Source of the DNA: Kangiellaceae bacterium
GTDB lineage: Bacteria; Pseudomonadota; Gammaproteobacteria; Enterobacterales; Kangiellaceae
Length of the DNA stretch: 7,461 bases
Direction: 5' to 3'
Assembly: GCA_030148365.1 (NCBI GenBank)
Contig: JASBTO010000207.1
Span: 1-7,461, forward strand
Shown piece after piece: positions 1 through 6,572 of the stretch (the first letter of the stretch is position 1; every line of letters starts with the position of its first letter). The notes beneath the pieces were generated by a model. The model worked only from the letters and a program-made list of their open reading frames with translations. It did no database searches and had not been told where the DNA came from. Made by a program: the position numbers and the translations under genes.

Positions 1-1
1 A

Positions 2-2092
2 CACCCGGACGATGAGCGCTATCGCGACCTGATCGGCAAGATGGTGCGCTTGCCACTGGCGGATCGGGATATCCCGATCATTGCCGACGATTACGTGGAC
101 CCGGAATTCGGCACCGGTTGCGTCAAGATTACCCCGGCCCACGACTTCAATGACTACGACATCGGCAAGCGCCATGACCTGCCCATGATTAATGTCCTGA
201 ATCCCGATGCCAGCCTCAATGATGATGTGCCGGAAGCCTACCGGGGTCTGGACCGGTTCACAGCCCGTGATCGAATCGTCGAGGACCTGAGCAAACTGGA
301 TCTGCTCGAGCGGATCGAGGACCACAAGCTGGTCGTGCCCCGGGGCGATCGCTCCGGCGTCGTGGTCGAACCCTACCTGACGGATCAGTGGTACGTGAAA
401 ATCGCGCCACTGGCGGAGCCCGCCATCAAGGCGGTCAACGACGGCGAGATCCGCTTTGTGCCGGACAACTGGAGCAAGACCTACTTCCAGTGGATGAACA
501 ATATTCAGGACTGGTGTATCAGCCGCCAGCTGTGGTGGGGCCACCGGATCCCGGCCTGGTATGACGCCGACGGCAATGTCTATGTCGCCCGTGACGAAGC
601 CGAAGCCCGCAGCAAGTATGAACTCGCCGACGATCTGGAACTGTCCCGGGACAATGACGTGCTCGACACCTGGTTCTCGTCGGCGCTGTGGCCCTTCGCG
701 ACCCTCGGCTGGCCAAAGGAAACGCCGGAGCTCAAGACTTTCCTGCCCAGCAATGTTCTGGTCACCGGGTTCGACATTATCTTCTTCTGGGTCGCCCGGA
801 TGATCATGATGAGCCTGAAGTTCACCGGCAAGGTGCCGTTCCGGGAAGTCTATATCACCGGTCTGATCCGTGACGAACACGGCCAGAAAATGTCCAAGTC
901 GAAAGGCAATGTGCTCGACCCCATCGATCTGATCGACGGCATCGGCGCCGATGCGCTGGTCGACAAACGCACGGCCGGCATGATGCAGCCGCAACTCGCG
1001 GAAAAAGTCGCCAAACGCACCCGCAAGGAATTTCCGGAAGGCATTGGCGCCTACGGTACCGACGCGCTGCGCTTTACCTTTGCAGCGCTCGGCTCGACCA
1101 GCCGCGACATCAACTTTGATCTCGGTCGCGTTGAAGGTTACCGGAATTTCTGCAACAAGATCTGGAACGCCGCCCGCTACGTGTTCATGAACACCGAAGG
1201 CGAAGATACGGGCGTCGACGGCGGCGAACTCACCCTCAGCCTGGCCGATCGCTGGATCCTGAGCCGGTTGCAACAGACCATCAGCGATTTTGAACGGCAT
1301 ATTGCCGTCTACCGCTTCGATCTCGCCGCCCAGGCCCTGTACGACTTTACCTGGAATGAGTATTGCGACTGGTATCTGGAGCTCTCCAAGCCCGTACTTT
1401 ACGGCGACGAGTATGACGCGGCGGCCAAACGCGGCACCCGCCATACTCTGGTCAGCGTGCTCGAATCCCTGATGCGCCTGTTGCATCCCTTCATGCCTTT
1501 TATTACCGAAGAGATCTGGCAGCGCTGCAAGCCCCTGGCCGGCAAAACCGGTGAGACCATCATGCTGCAACCCTTCCCGACGGTGGATCCGGCATTGCAA
1601 TCGGACACCGCTACCGCGGATCTCGAGTGGGTCAAGAGCGTCATTGTCGGCGTTCGTAATATTCGCGGCGAAATGAATATCGCGCCCGGCAAGCCCCTGC
1701 CCCTGCTGTTTCGAAATGGCAGCGCCGAAGATCAGCGCCGCCTGGACGAGAACCGGCATTTCCTCGAGAAACTGGCCCGGCTGGAATCCTGCCAGTGGCT
1801 GGCGACCGGAGAGTCGGCGCCGGTGGCCGCCACCGCGCTGGCCGGCGATCTGGAACTGCTGATCCCGATGGCCGGCCTTATCGATGTTGACAAGGAACTC
1901 GCCCGTCTCGGCAAGGAAGTGGAACGTCTCGGCAAGGACAAGTCCCGGGTCGAGGGCAAACTCAACAACGCCGGCTTTACCGCCAAGGCGCCCGCCGCGG
2001 TCGTCGACAAGGAAAAGCAGAAGTTGTCGGATATCGACTCCGCCCTCGGCAAACTCAGGGAGCAGATCCGGGAACTGGAGACACTTGAATGA
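2..2092 (+). CDS. valS: Valyl-tRNA synthetase, C-terminal three quarters (5' end outside window)
   Basis: Class I aminoacyl-tRNA synthetase that charges tRNA-Val with valine in the cytosol. The reading frame is open from base 2, so 696 residues are visible; full-length bacterial ValRS is about 950, and the N-terminal part with the HIGH motif lies outside the window. In order I see the end of the CP1 editing domain (GTGCVKITPAHDFNDYDIGKRH region, about 110-180), the WCISRQLWWGHRIPAW segment (about 512-560), DVLDTWFSSALWPF, FDIIFFWVARM, the KMSKS catalytic loop at 887-901, the anticodon-binding helical domain (about 1230-1600), and a Lys/Glu-rich C-terminal coiled coil from about 1877 that in ValRS contacts tRNA. 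The stretch after KMSKS (KRTAGMMQPQLAEKVAKRTR) matches the E. coli-type enzyme as I remember it. The stop codon overlaps the next gene's ATG. Identification is secure; only the start is missing. Confidence 0.98.
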   Translation, partial: HPDDERYRDLIGKMVRLPLADRDIPIIADDYVDPEFGTGCVKITPAHDFNDYDIGKRHDLPMINVLNPDASLNDDVPEAYRGLDRFTARDRIVEDLSKLDLLERIEDHKLVVPRGDRSGVVVEPYLTDQWYVKIAPLAEPAIKAVNDGEIRFVPDNWSKTYFQWMNNIQDWCISRQLWWGHRIPAWYDADGNVYVARDEAEARSKYELADDLELSRDNDVLDTWFSSALWPFATLGWPKETPELKTFLPSNVLVTGFDIIFFWVARMIMMSLKFTGKVPFREVYITGLIRDEHGQKMSKSKGNVLDPIDLIDGIGADALVDKRTAGMMQPQLAEKVAKRTRKEFPEGIGAYGTDALRFTFAALGSTSRDINFDLGRVEGYRNFCNKIWNAARYVFMNTEGEDTGVDGGELTLSLADRWILSRLQQTISDFERHIAVYRFDLAAQALYDFTWNEYCDWYLELSKPVLYGDEYDAAAKRGTRHTLVSVLESLMRLLHPFMPFITEEIWQRCKPLAGKTGETIMLQPFPTVDPALQSDTATADLEWVKSVIVGVRNIRGEMNIAPGKPLPLLFRNGSAEDQRRLDENRHFLEKLARLESCQWLATGESAPVAATALAGDLELLIPMAGLIDVDKELARLGKEVERLGKDKSRVEGKLNNAGFTAKAPAAVVDKEKQKLSDIDSALGKLREQIRELETLE

Positions 2093-2454
2093 GGCCGGCC
2101 CTGCTAATGGCTGCGCTGGCTGCCACAATGGTGACAGCCTGCGCCGCCGTGCCCAAAGCAACGAGGTTCGGTGACCACAAGGGGATCCTTGAAGTCAACG
2201 CCGGAGAAGTCAACGAGATCTGCCCGCAATTGTTTGCCGGGCAGCGCATCATCTTTGATTTCGAAGCCAGTCAGACGTTGCTGTTCAACTTTCACTATCA
2301 CCGCGGCGAAGCGGTAACCTACCCTGTCACCGAGCAGTCGATGGCCCGCTACGAGGGTACATTTACGGCGCCGGAAGATAATCTTTACTGCCTGATGTGG
2401 ACCGGCAGGACCGAAGCGAGCCGCATCCGCTACAACTACCGGATTACTGACTGA
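2089..2454 (+). CDS. Small predicted lipoprotein of unknown function
   Basis: Encodes 121 residues that I do not recognise as a named family. The N-terminus has one Arg, then a hydrophobic stretch and VTAC, so Cys18 fits a lipobox cysteine; it lacks the usual Leu at -3 but Val there is tolerated. The mature part is rich in alternating hydrophobic and polar residues (IIFDFEASQTLLFNFHYHRG and the ending IRYNYRITD), suggesting a small beta-sandwich in the periplasm, anchored to a membrane. Cys45 and Cys101 could form a disulfide. The ATG overlaps the valS stop codon (ATGA), and GGAG at 2077-2080 lies 8 bases before it, so translation is probably coupled to valS. The function is unknown; the beta-sandwich idea is inference from composition only. 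Confidence 0.82.
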   Translation: MRPALLMAALAATMVTACAAVPKATRFGDHKGILEVNAGEVNEICPQLFAGQRIIFDFEASQTLLFNFHYHRGEAVTYPVTEQSMARYEGTFTAPEDNLYCLMWTGRTEASRIRYNYRITD

Positions 2455-2471
2455 CAGGCCGGCGGCCCCTG
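2455..2471 (+). other. Imperfect GC hairpin after the lipoprotein stop codon
   Basis: GGCC at 2457-2460 pairs with GGCC at 2464-2467 around a three-base loop, extended by CA/TG past a two-base bulge. No T-run follows directly; the nearest TTTT is at 2485-2488. It may protect the 3' end of the valS-lipoprotein transcript, but it is not a convincing intrinsic terminator. Confidence 0.2.
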
Positions 2472-2487
2472 ACGCGCCCCCTGCCTT

Positions 2488-2517
2488 TTGCAAGCCCCGG
2501 TAATCCGGGTTTAGTAT
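2488..2517 (+). promoter_or_regulatory. Possible sigma70-type promoter for the amidohydrolase gene, with a palindrome in its spacer
   Basis: TTGCAA at 2488-2493 (4 of 6 to TTGACA) and TAGTAT at 2512-2517 (4 of 6 to TATAAT) are 18 bases apart, and the gene's ATG is 30 bases downstream. The spacer contains the perfect inverted repeat CCCGG-taat-CCGGG (2496-2509). This could be a repressor or MerR-style activator site. The same repeat followed by TTT could instead be a weak terminator of the valS transcript. Both readings rest on weak matches. Confidence 0.3.
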
Positions 2518-2547
2518 GAATGCCTGAACCCGTTACCGGAATCCGGC

Positions 2548-3915
2548 ATGAACCGAATCGTTGCGCTGTTGCTTACCTTGCTTGTCACTGGCCTCTCCCC
2601 ACATCTACTCGCCGATGACGACTGGCTGATCACCAATGTGAACCTGGTGCCGATGGACCAGGAGCAGATCCTGCCCGCACAGAACGTCCTGATTAACGAC
2701 GGCACCATTGCCCGGATCTGGTCGGGGCCCGTCACCGGCCACGAGGAAGTCACCCGCATCGACGGCTCGGGAAAATATCTGCTGCCGGGACTGACCGAAA
2801 TGCATGCCCATATACCGGGCAAAAACAGCGACCAGCTCGACTGGACACTGTTCCTTTACGCCGCCAATGGCGTCACCACCGTAAGGGGCATGCTGGGCGA
2901 GCCCTGGCACCTGCAACTGCGTGACCAACTCGCCAGCGGCCAGAAACGCGGTCCCCGGCTGGTAACCTCCGGCCCTTCCTTCAATGGCCGCTCGGTCAAC
3001 AGCCCGGCCCAGGCAACCGCCATGGTCGAGTCCCAGAAAGCCGCCGGCTATGATTTTCTGAAATTGCACCCCGGCCTGCAGCTCGATGAGTTCCAGGCTA
3101 TCGCCAAAACCGCCAACCGCCTGGAAATTCCCTTCGCCGGGCACGTCTCACAGGACGTGGGCCTGGAGCGGGCGCTGGCGTCAGGCCAGGCCAGTATCGA
3201 CCATCTGGATGGCTATCTGATCTGGCTTGCGGGCGACAAGAAGCGGGATCCGGGATTCTTCGGCTTCGCCCTGACCCCTGAGCTGGCCCCGGAGCGGATT
3301 CCGGAAATCGCCAAAAAGACCGCCGCCACCGACGTCTGGCTGGTGCCGACGGAAAGTCTCATGATCAATGTCGCCGGCACCGAATCCGTCGCCAGCCTGC
3401 AAGCCCGCGACGAGATGCGTTATGTTCCGGAAAACCTGCTCAGCTACTGGAGCTCAGCCAAACGCGAGTTCCAGTCCTCCGGTAACTACACGCCGGAAAA
3501 CGCCAGACGCTATCTCGACGTCCGCAAGTCGCTGATCAAGGCGCTCCATGATGCGGGCGCCAATCTGGTGCTCGGCTCCGACGCGCCGCAGATATTCAAT
3601 GTTCCCGGATTTTCCCTGCACCGGGAATTGCAAATCATGGTAGACGCCGGGCTCAGTCCCTTTCAGGCATTACAACTGGGCACGGTCAATGCCGCCCGCT
3701 ATTTCGGAGAGGAGAAGACTTCAGGGGTGATTAAAGAAGGTGCGGTCGCCGACCTGCTGCTGGTGGACGCCAACCCGCTGGAGGACATCGGTAACAGCCG
3801 CAAAATCGCCGGCGTCATGCTGGGCGGTGACTGGCTATCGCGGGAACGGCTGGACAAGGAGTTGGCCAAGCTCGCCGGTTCCGGGGCCGGAAAAAACAAC
3901 TCGACAGGAAACTAG
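2548..3915 (+). CDS. Secreted amidohydrolase (imidazolonepropionase/prolidase-like)
   Basis: Metal-dependent hydrolase of the amidohydrolase superfamily, 455 residues, usual length for this group. Residues 1-22 form a Sec signal peptide (MNRIV, a Leu-rich core, then LLA before DDD), so the enzyme is probably periplasmic. Next come the N-terminal beta strands and the metal-binding HAH motif (His86, His88, in GLTEMHAH). Lys172 in FLKLHPG is a candidate carbamylated metal-bridging lysine. His199 (AGHV) and His219 (IDHLDG) fit the next two ligands, and Asp345 (LGSDAP) the catalytic aspartate; His358 follows. The end is typical of the family (GTVNAARYFG ... GVIKEGAVADLLLVDANP). Relatives include Xaa-Pro dipeptidases and imidazolonepropionase-like enzymes, so the substrate may be a dipeptide or cyclic amide, which the sequence does not settle. 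The Shine-Dalgarno site is weak (GGAA six bases before ATG), but the signal peptide supports this start. Confidence 0.93.
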   Translation: MNRIVALLLTLLVTGLSPHLLADDDWLITNVNLVPMDQEQILPAQNVLINDGTIARIWSGPVTGHEEVTRIDGSGKYLLPGLTEMHAHIPGKNSDQLDWTLFLYAANGVTTVRGMLGEPWHLQLRDQLASGQKRGPRLVTSGPSFNGRSVNSPAQATAMVESQKAAGYDFLKLHPGLQLDEFQAIAKTANRLEIPFAGHVSQDVGLERALASGQASIDHLDGYLIWLAGDKKRDPGFFGFALTPELAPERIPEIAKKTAATDVWLVPTESLMINVAGTESVASLQARDEMRYVPENLLSYWSSAKREFQSSGNYTPENARRYLDVRKSLIKALHDAGANLVLGSDAPQIFNVPGFSLHRELQIMVDAGLSPFQALQLGTVNAARYFGEEKTSGVIKEGAVADLLLVDANPLEDIGNSRKIAGVMLGGDWLSRERLDKELAKLAGSGAGKNNSTGN

Positions 3916-3947
3916 AACCCCACGGACTGCCGCCGGCCCCGAAACAC

Positions 3948-4541
3948 TCAGGGATCAAAGTCCTCAGCCAGCTGGCTTCTCGCTGGCCCGGCAATGCCGG
4001 CCATGTGCTGATATTCGGGATGGTCGATGGCCAGCATGACCTTGACGTCCGGTTTCCGAAAGCGCTCAATCTGGGCTTCTGAAAAGGGGAAGTGCAGAAA
4101 GTGCACGGACGATGCCTTGCCCGCTGCGGTGGTCCGATCGACGTCAGTTTCCGCTTCGGCCCGGATCACCTCTTCGCCCACATGAATGCTGATGGATTCT
4201 TCGATGCCGCCGAGCCGGGCCAACAGCTCCCGCCGCTGATCTTCGTCGGGGATTTCCAGCATGAAAGTCGCGACCAGCTCGCGGCCGTTCGGGATCAGGG
4301 GATTGTAGGCCTCGAGTTCTTCTTCAATTTGCGCCTCCCCGCCTCCCTCGATAAACAACATCTCATGCACCTGACGCCACATGATGTCGTAGTTTTCAAA
4401 ATAGAATGTCGCGAAGGGTCCGACATGCAGGCGCCGCGCTTTTTTCAGGGCCATGGCTTCCCGGCGTTTTTCATCCCGGATCCGGCCGTAGGCTTCCGGC
4501 GCCATCAGATCATCCCGGGTTATCTCTTTCTTTTGGGTCAT
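3948..4541 (-). CDS. DUF3501 family protein
   Basis: Encodes 197 residues matching my memory of DUF3501: an N-terminal ITRDDLMAPEAYGRIRDEKRREAMALKKARRLHVGP block, then FYFENYDIMWRQVHEMLFIEGG (about residues 47-68), the acidic EAQIEEELEAYNPLIPNGREL, and a C-terminal half ending in VMLAIDHPEYQH. There is no signal peptide, transmembrane segment or conserved Cys cluster, so it is probably a soluble cytosolic protein. Its ATG overlaps the stop codon of the Fe-S gene (ATGA), and GAGGA (4551-4555 on this strand) lies nine bases before it, so the two are translationally coupled. Being last in a rubrerythrin operon suggests a role in oxidative stress or iron metabolism, possibly as partner of the Fe-S protein, but no biochemical function is known to me. 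The gene faces the amidohydrolase gene with 32 bases between stop codons. Confidence 0.9.
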   Translation of the reverse strand: MTQKKEITRDDLMAPEAYGRIRDEKRREAMALKKARRLHVGPFATFYFENYDIMWRQVHEMLFIEGGGEAQIEEELEAYNPLIPNGRELVATFMLEIPDEDQRRELLARLGGIEESISIHVGEEVIRAEAETDVDRTTAAGKASSVHFLHFPFSEAQIERFRKPDVKVMLAIDHPEYQHMAGIAGPARSQLAEDFDP

Positions 4542-5893
4542 TTGGTTTCATCCTCAATCGTGATGCCGTAAGCCCGTGCAAGCAGATCGACGGGGTGCAC
4601 GCTTTCCGCCGCGGCCTGCACCGCCTCAAGTTGTTCGCTAATCTGCTGCAGGTGCTCTCGCGCCAGCGGACATTCCGACACCAGATATTTCTGCGGAGTA
4701 CGCAGGGCTTTACGCGCGGCCGGGGTGCCGACCTTGACGGCAGCTTGGAAGTTGTCCGTGAATATACCCCACTTGCCGCCGTGTCCGGAGCAACGATCGA
4801 TTATGTTCATTTCCATATCCGGGATGAGACGCAGCAATTCGGCACCCTTGGCGCCGATGTTCTGGGCGCGGGCGTGACAGGCAAGATGCAGATTGACGCC
4901 CCCGTCCAGGCCTTGCAAGCCCTCTACCAATCCGTGCTTTTTGGCGAGGTGAACAATGTACTCGGAGAGATCCCAGGTGTTTTCCGAGAGCAGGCGAATG
5001 TCGGGACTCTGCGGCTCAATCAGGGGCCATTCAAACTTCAGCATCAGCGCGCAGCTCGGCGTCAGGGCGACAACTTCATGGCCTGACCCAATCCAGTCCC
5101 GCAGTTCGGCGGCCACATGGCGGGCACTTTTCGCGACACCCGCCAAATCTCCATTTTCGAGTAGCGGCATACCGCAACAGCCGGGGTAGGCCGTCGCCAC
5201 CTGGACGCCGTTTTTCTCCAGGATGGCACGGGCCTTGAGTCCCAGTGCCGGCTCCTGATAATTGGTAAAGCAGGTCGCATAGAAGACCACCTTGAGGCCG
5301 AACCCGGGCGCCTCCCGATCGAGCTCCACCGGTTTTTTTTCCGCGCGGGACATGAAGCTTTTATCAGCAAATTCCGGGATATGGGCCCGCTGATCGATGC
5401 CCATGGTTTTCTCGAGCAGCTGCCGCGCCGAGCGGTTGCCCAAGGCGATTATACGGTTGGCGACCCCGGACATTTTCACACCCAGACGGCCATTGCGATC
5501 GGTTTTGGCAAGCGTTTTATCGGCGGCGGAGATCTTGCCGTCGGCAAAATCTTTGGCCCGGTGCCTGAGCATCAGGTGGGGAAAATCCAGATCAAACTCG
5601 TGCGGCGGCACATAGGGACACTTGGTCATGAAGCACATGTCACACAGGGTGCAGGCGTCAATGACCGGCTGAAAATCACTACTGGCGACGGTATCAAGTT
5701 CGCCACTTTCGGAATCGTCAATGAGGTCGAAGAGCCGGGGAAATGACTCACACAGATTAAAACAGCGCCGGCAGCCGTGACAGATATCGAAAACCCGACG
5801 GGTTTCCTTGTCCAGTGCGTCGGCGTCGTAAAATTCGTCATCCCGCCAGGCGAGCGGGTGACGGGTCGGGGCATCCAGGCTGCCTTCTTTCAT
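4538..5893 (-). CDS. GlpC/HdrD-like Fe-S oxidoreductase with two CCG domains
   Basis: Encodes 451 residues. The N-terminus carries two ferredoxin-type [4Fe-4S] motifs: Cys38, 41, 44, 48 (CHGCRRCFNLC) and Cys81, 84, 87, 92 followed by Pro (CTLCDMCFMTKCP). Two cysteine-rich CCG domains follow. The first has Cys208, a clear CCG at 239-241 and Cys281. The second has Cys339 (LACH), CSGHGG at 368-373 instead of CCG, and Cys408. This layout is that of GlpC, the HdrD/HdrB type subunits and LutA/GlcF-like proteins, which pass electrons between a dehydrogenase or thiol substrate and a membrane or protein partner. No transmembrane segment is evident. The start is firm because an in-frame stop directly precedes the ATG, although no good Shine-Dalgarno site is visible. 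Its position after rubrerythrin suggests it reduces that enzyme or a related acceptor; this is inference. Confidence 0.92.
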   Translation of the reverse strand: MKEGSLDAPTRHPLAWRDDEFYDADALDKETRRVFDICHGCRRCFNLCESFPRLFDLIDDSESGELDTVASSDFQPVIDACTLCDMCFMTKCPYVPPHEFDLDFPHLMLRHRAKDFADGKISAADKTLAKTDRNGRLGVKMSGVANRIIALGNRSARQLLEKTMGIDQRAHIPEFADKSFMSRAEKKPVELDREAPGFGLKVVFYATCFTNYQEPALGLKARAILEKNGVQVATAYPGCCGMPLLENGDLAGVAKSARHVAAELRDWIGSGHEVVALTPSCALMLKFEWPLIEPQSPDIRLLSENTWDLSEYIVHLAKKHGLVEGLQGLDGGVNLHLACHARAQNIGAKGAELLRLIPDMEMNIIDRCSGHGGKWGIFTDNFQAAVKVGTPAARKALRTPQKYLVSECPLAREHLQQISEQLEAVQAAAESVHPVDLLARAYGITIEDETK

Positions 5894-5910
5894 TCAGGGG
5901 TTGACCGGCG

Positions 5911-5941
5911 TGCCAGTCCGGCCTTGACGGCCCGGACGGCA
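5911..5941 (-). other. Strong intercistronic hairpin between rubrerythrin and the Fe-S gene
   Basis: TGCC-a-GTCCG-GCC pairs with GGC-c-CGGAC-GGCA around the loop TTGAC, giving 12 pairs with two single-base bulges. It starts 8 bases after the rubrerythrin stop codon and ends 17 bases before the Fe-S gene's ATG. No U-run follows on the minus strand, so it does not look like an intrinsic terminator. It could protect the 3' end of a short rubrerythrin transcript, or lower expression of the downstream genes, which would suit a stoichiometry with excess rubrerythrin. Confidence 0.5.
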
Positions 5942-5949
5942 AGCACAGA

Positions 5950-6372
5950 TCAATCGTCCAGGCTGTCCAGAGCCTTGGTAAACCGGCCGGCATGGGAGCG
6001 CTCGGCCTTCGCCAGAGTTTCAAACCAGTCCGCGATTTCGTCAAAGCCTTCGTCCCGCGCGGTTCTCGCCATGCCCGGATACATATCCGTGTATTCGTGG
6101 GTTTCACCGGCAATAGCGGCCTTGAGATTCTGACCGGTGCGACCGATGGGCTCACCCGTCGCCGGATCGCCGACCTCGGCCAGAAACTCGAGGTGGCCAT
6201 GGGCGTGGCCGGTTTCACCCTCGGCGGTGGAGCGGAATACCGCAGCGACGTCATTGTAGCCCTCGACGTCAGCTTTCTGTGCGAAATACAGATAGCGCCG
6301 GTTGGCCTGGCTTTCTCCGGCAAAGGCATCTCTGAGATTCTGTTCGGTCTTGGAACCCTTGAGCGTACTCAT
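5950..6372 (-). CDS. Rubrerythrin lacking a rubredoxin domain
   Basis: Diiron protein of the ferritin-like superfamily; rubrerythrins reduce hydrogen peroxide in the cytosol. All diiron ligands of the classic Desulfovibrio protein can be matched (numbering from this start): Glu20 (AFAGESQANRRY), Glu53 and His56 (GETGH), Glu90 and Glu93 (AGETHEYTDMYP), Glu124 and His127 (AKAERSHAG). The protein stops at residue 140, right after the four-helix bundle, so the C-terminal rubredoxin domain (two CxxC pairs) of the 191-residue classic form is absent and another electron donor is needed. Two ATGs occur in tandem; I chose the second because AGGGAGGT then stands at proper spacing, while the first (6375) is only about two bases from it. 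It is the first gene downstream of a promoter and palindrome, and heads the Fe-S/DUF3501 group. Confidence 0.95.
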   Translation of the reverse strand: MSTLKGSKTEQNLRDAFAGESQANRRYLYFAQKADVEGYNDVAAVFRSTAEGETGHAHGHLEFLAEVGDPATGEPIGRTGQNLKAAIAGETHEYTDMYPGMARTARDEGFDEIADWFETLAKAERSHAGRFTKALDSLDD

Positions 6373-6376
6373 CATT

Positions 6377-6384
6377 ACCTCCCT
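6377..6384 (-). promoter_or_regulatory. Strong ribosome-binding site of the rubrerythrin gene
   Basis: AGGGAGGT on the minus strand is a near-perfect Shine-Dalgarno sequence. From GGGAGG there are five bases to the second ATG (6372-6370) and only two to the first (6375-6373), which decides the start. It is far stronger than the sites of neighbouring genes, suggesting high rubrerythrin production. Confidence 0.75.
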
Positions 6385-6408
6385 TGGTATGTGATGATTG
6401 AAGTGTCT

Positions 6409-6451
6409 CGCTGTTTCCGACAGCGGCTGGGCACTGCAGAAAGCGGTGCCC
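6409..6451 (-). other. Two tandem hairpins in the rubrerythrin leader
   Basis: Hairpin A is 6409-6425: CGCTGT and ACAGCG form six perfect pairs with a five-base loop. Hairpin B is 6429-6451: GGGCAC and GTGCCC form six perfect pairs, with two further inner G-C pairs past one mismatch. Both lie in the predicted untranslated leader, between the -10 box and the Shine-Dalgarno sequence, three bases apart. They could stabilise the mRNA 5' end. I see no match to a known riboswitch. Confidence 0.45.
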
Positions 6452-6467
6452 GGAATACAGAAAATTC

Positions 6468-6497
6468 AATATCGCGCAAAGCGTCGACAGGTGTCAA
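6468..6497 (-). promoter_or_regulatory. Promoter of the rubrerythrin operon
   Basis: On the minus strand a perfect -35 box TTGACA (6492-6497) is followed after 18 bases by GATATT (6468-6473; 4 of 6 to TATAAT). Transcription would start near 6460, giving a leader of about 90 bases before the rubrerythrin ATG. A perfect palindrome lies four bases upstream of the -35 box. Confidence 0.6.
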
Positions 6498-6501
6498 GGC
6501 T

Positions 6502-6516
6502 TTAGACTTGGTCTAA
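6502..6516 (-). promoter_or_regulatory. Candidate Fur/Irr-family operator upstream of rubrerythrin
   Basis: TTAGAC-ttg-GTCTAA is a perfect 6-3-6 inverted repeat, in line with the two-fold symmetric, AT-ended 15-base sites bound by Fur-family dimers. Its TTAGA/TCTAA arms recall the TTAGAA/TTCTAA core I remember for Irr and PerR sites. It lies 57 bases past the stop codon of the Irr-like gene and four bases upstream of the -35 box of the rubrerythrin promoter, so the neighbouring regulator is the natural candidate to bind it. A site just upstream of -35 fits activation as well as repression. Binding is inferred. Confidence 0.55.
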
Positions 6517-6572
6517 CCAAAGGGGGATTCCGCCGGCTACCGAAAACGCTGTGTCAACGGCTGAACTTTGTC

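Noticed and set aside
2605..3144. Minus-strand frame of 179 codons inside the amidohydrolase gene
   Set aside because: It mirrors the coding frame of a clear enzyme and has low-information composition.
3916..3947. Possible bidirectional terminator between converging genes
   Set aside because: Only 32 GC-rich bases; no stable stem followed by a T-run on either strand.
4406..5086. Plus-strand frame of 226 codons opposite the Fe-S and DUF3501 genes
   Set aside because: It lies antisense to two well-supported genes, has Arg/Gly/His-rich composition without a family signature, and is a typical mirror frame of GC-rich coding DNA.
5992..6516. Plus-strand frame of 174 codons opposite rubrerythrin and its promoter
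   Set aside because: It is antisense to a gene with all diiron ligands and runs through the promoter and leader; no ribosome-binding site or recognisable domain.
6517..6572. Terminator after the Irr-like gene
   Set aside because: No strong stem with a U-run on the minus strand, so read-through into the rubrerythrin operon remains possible.
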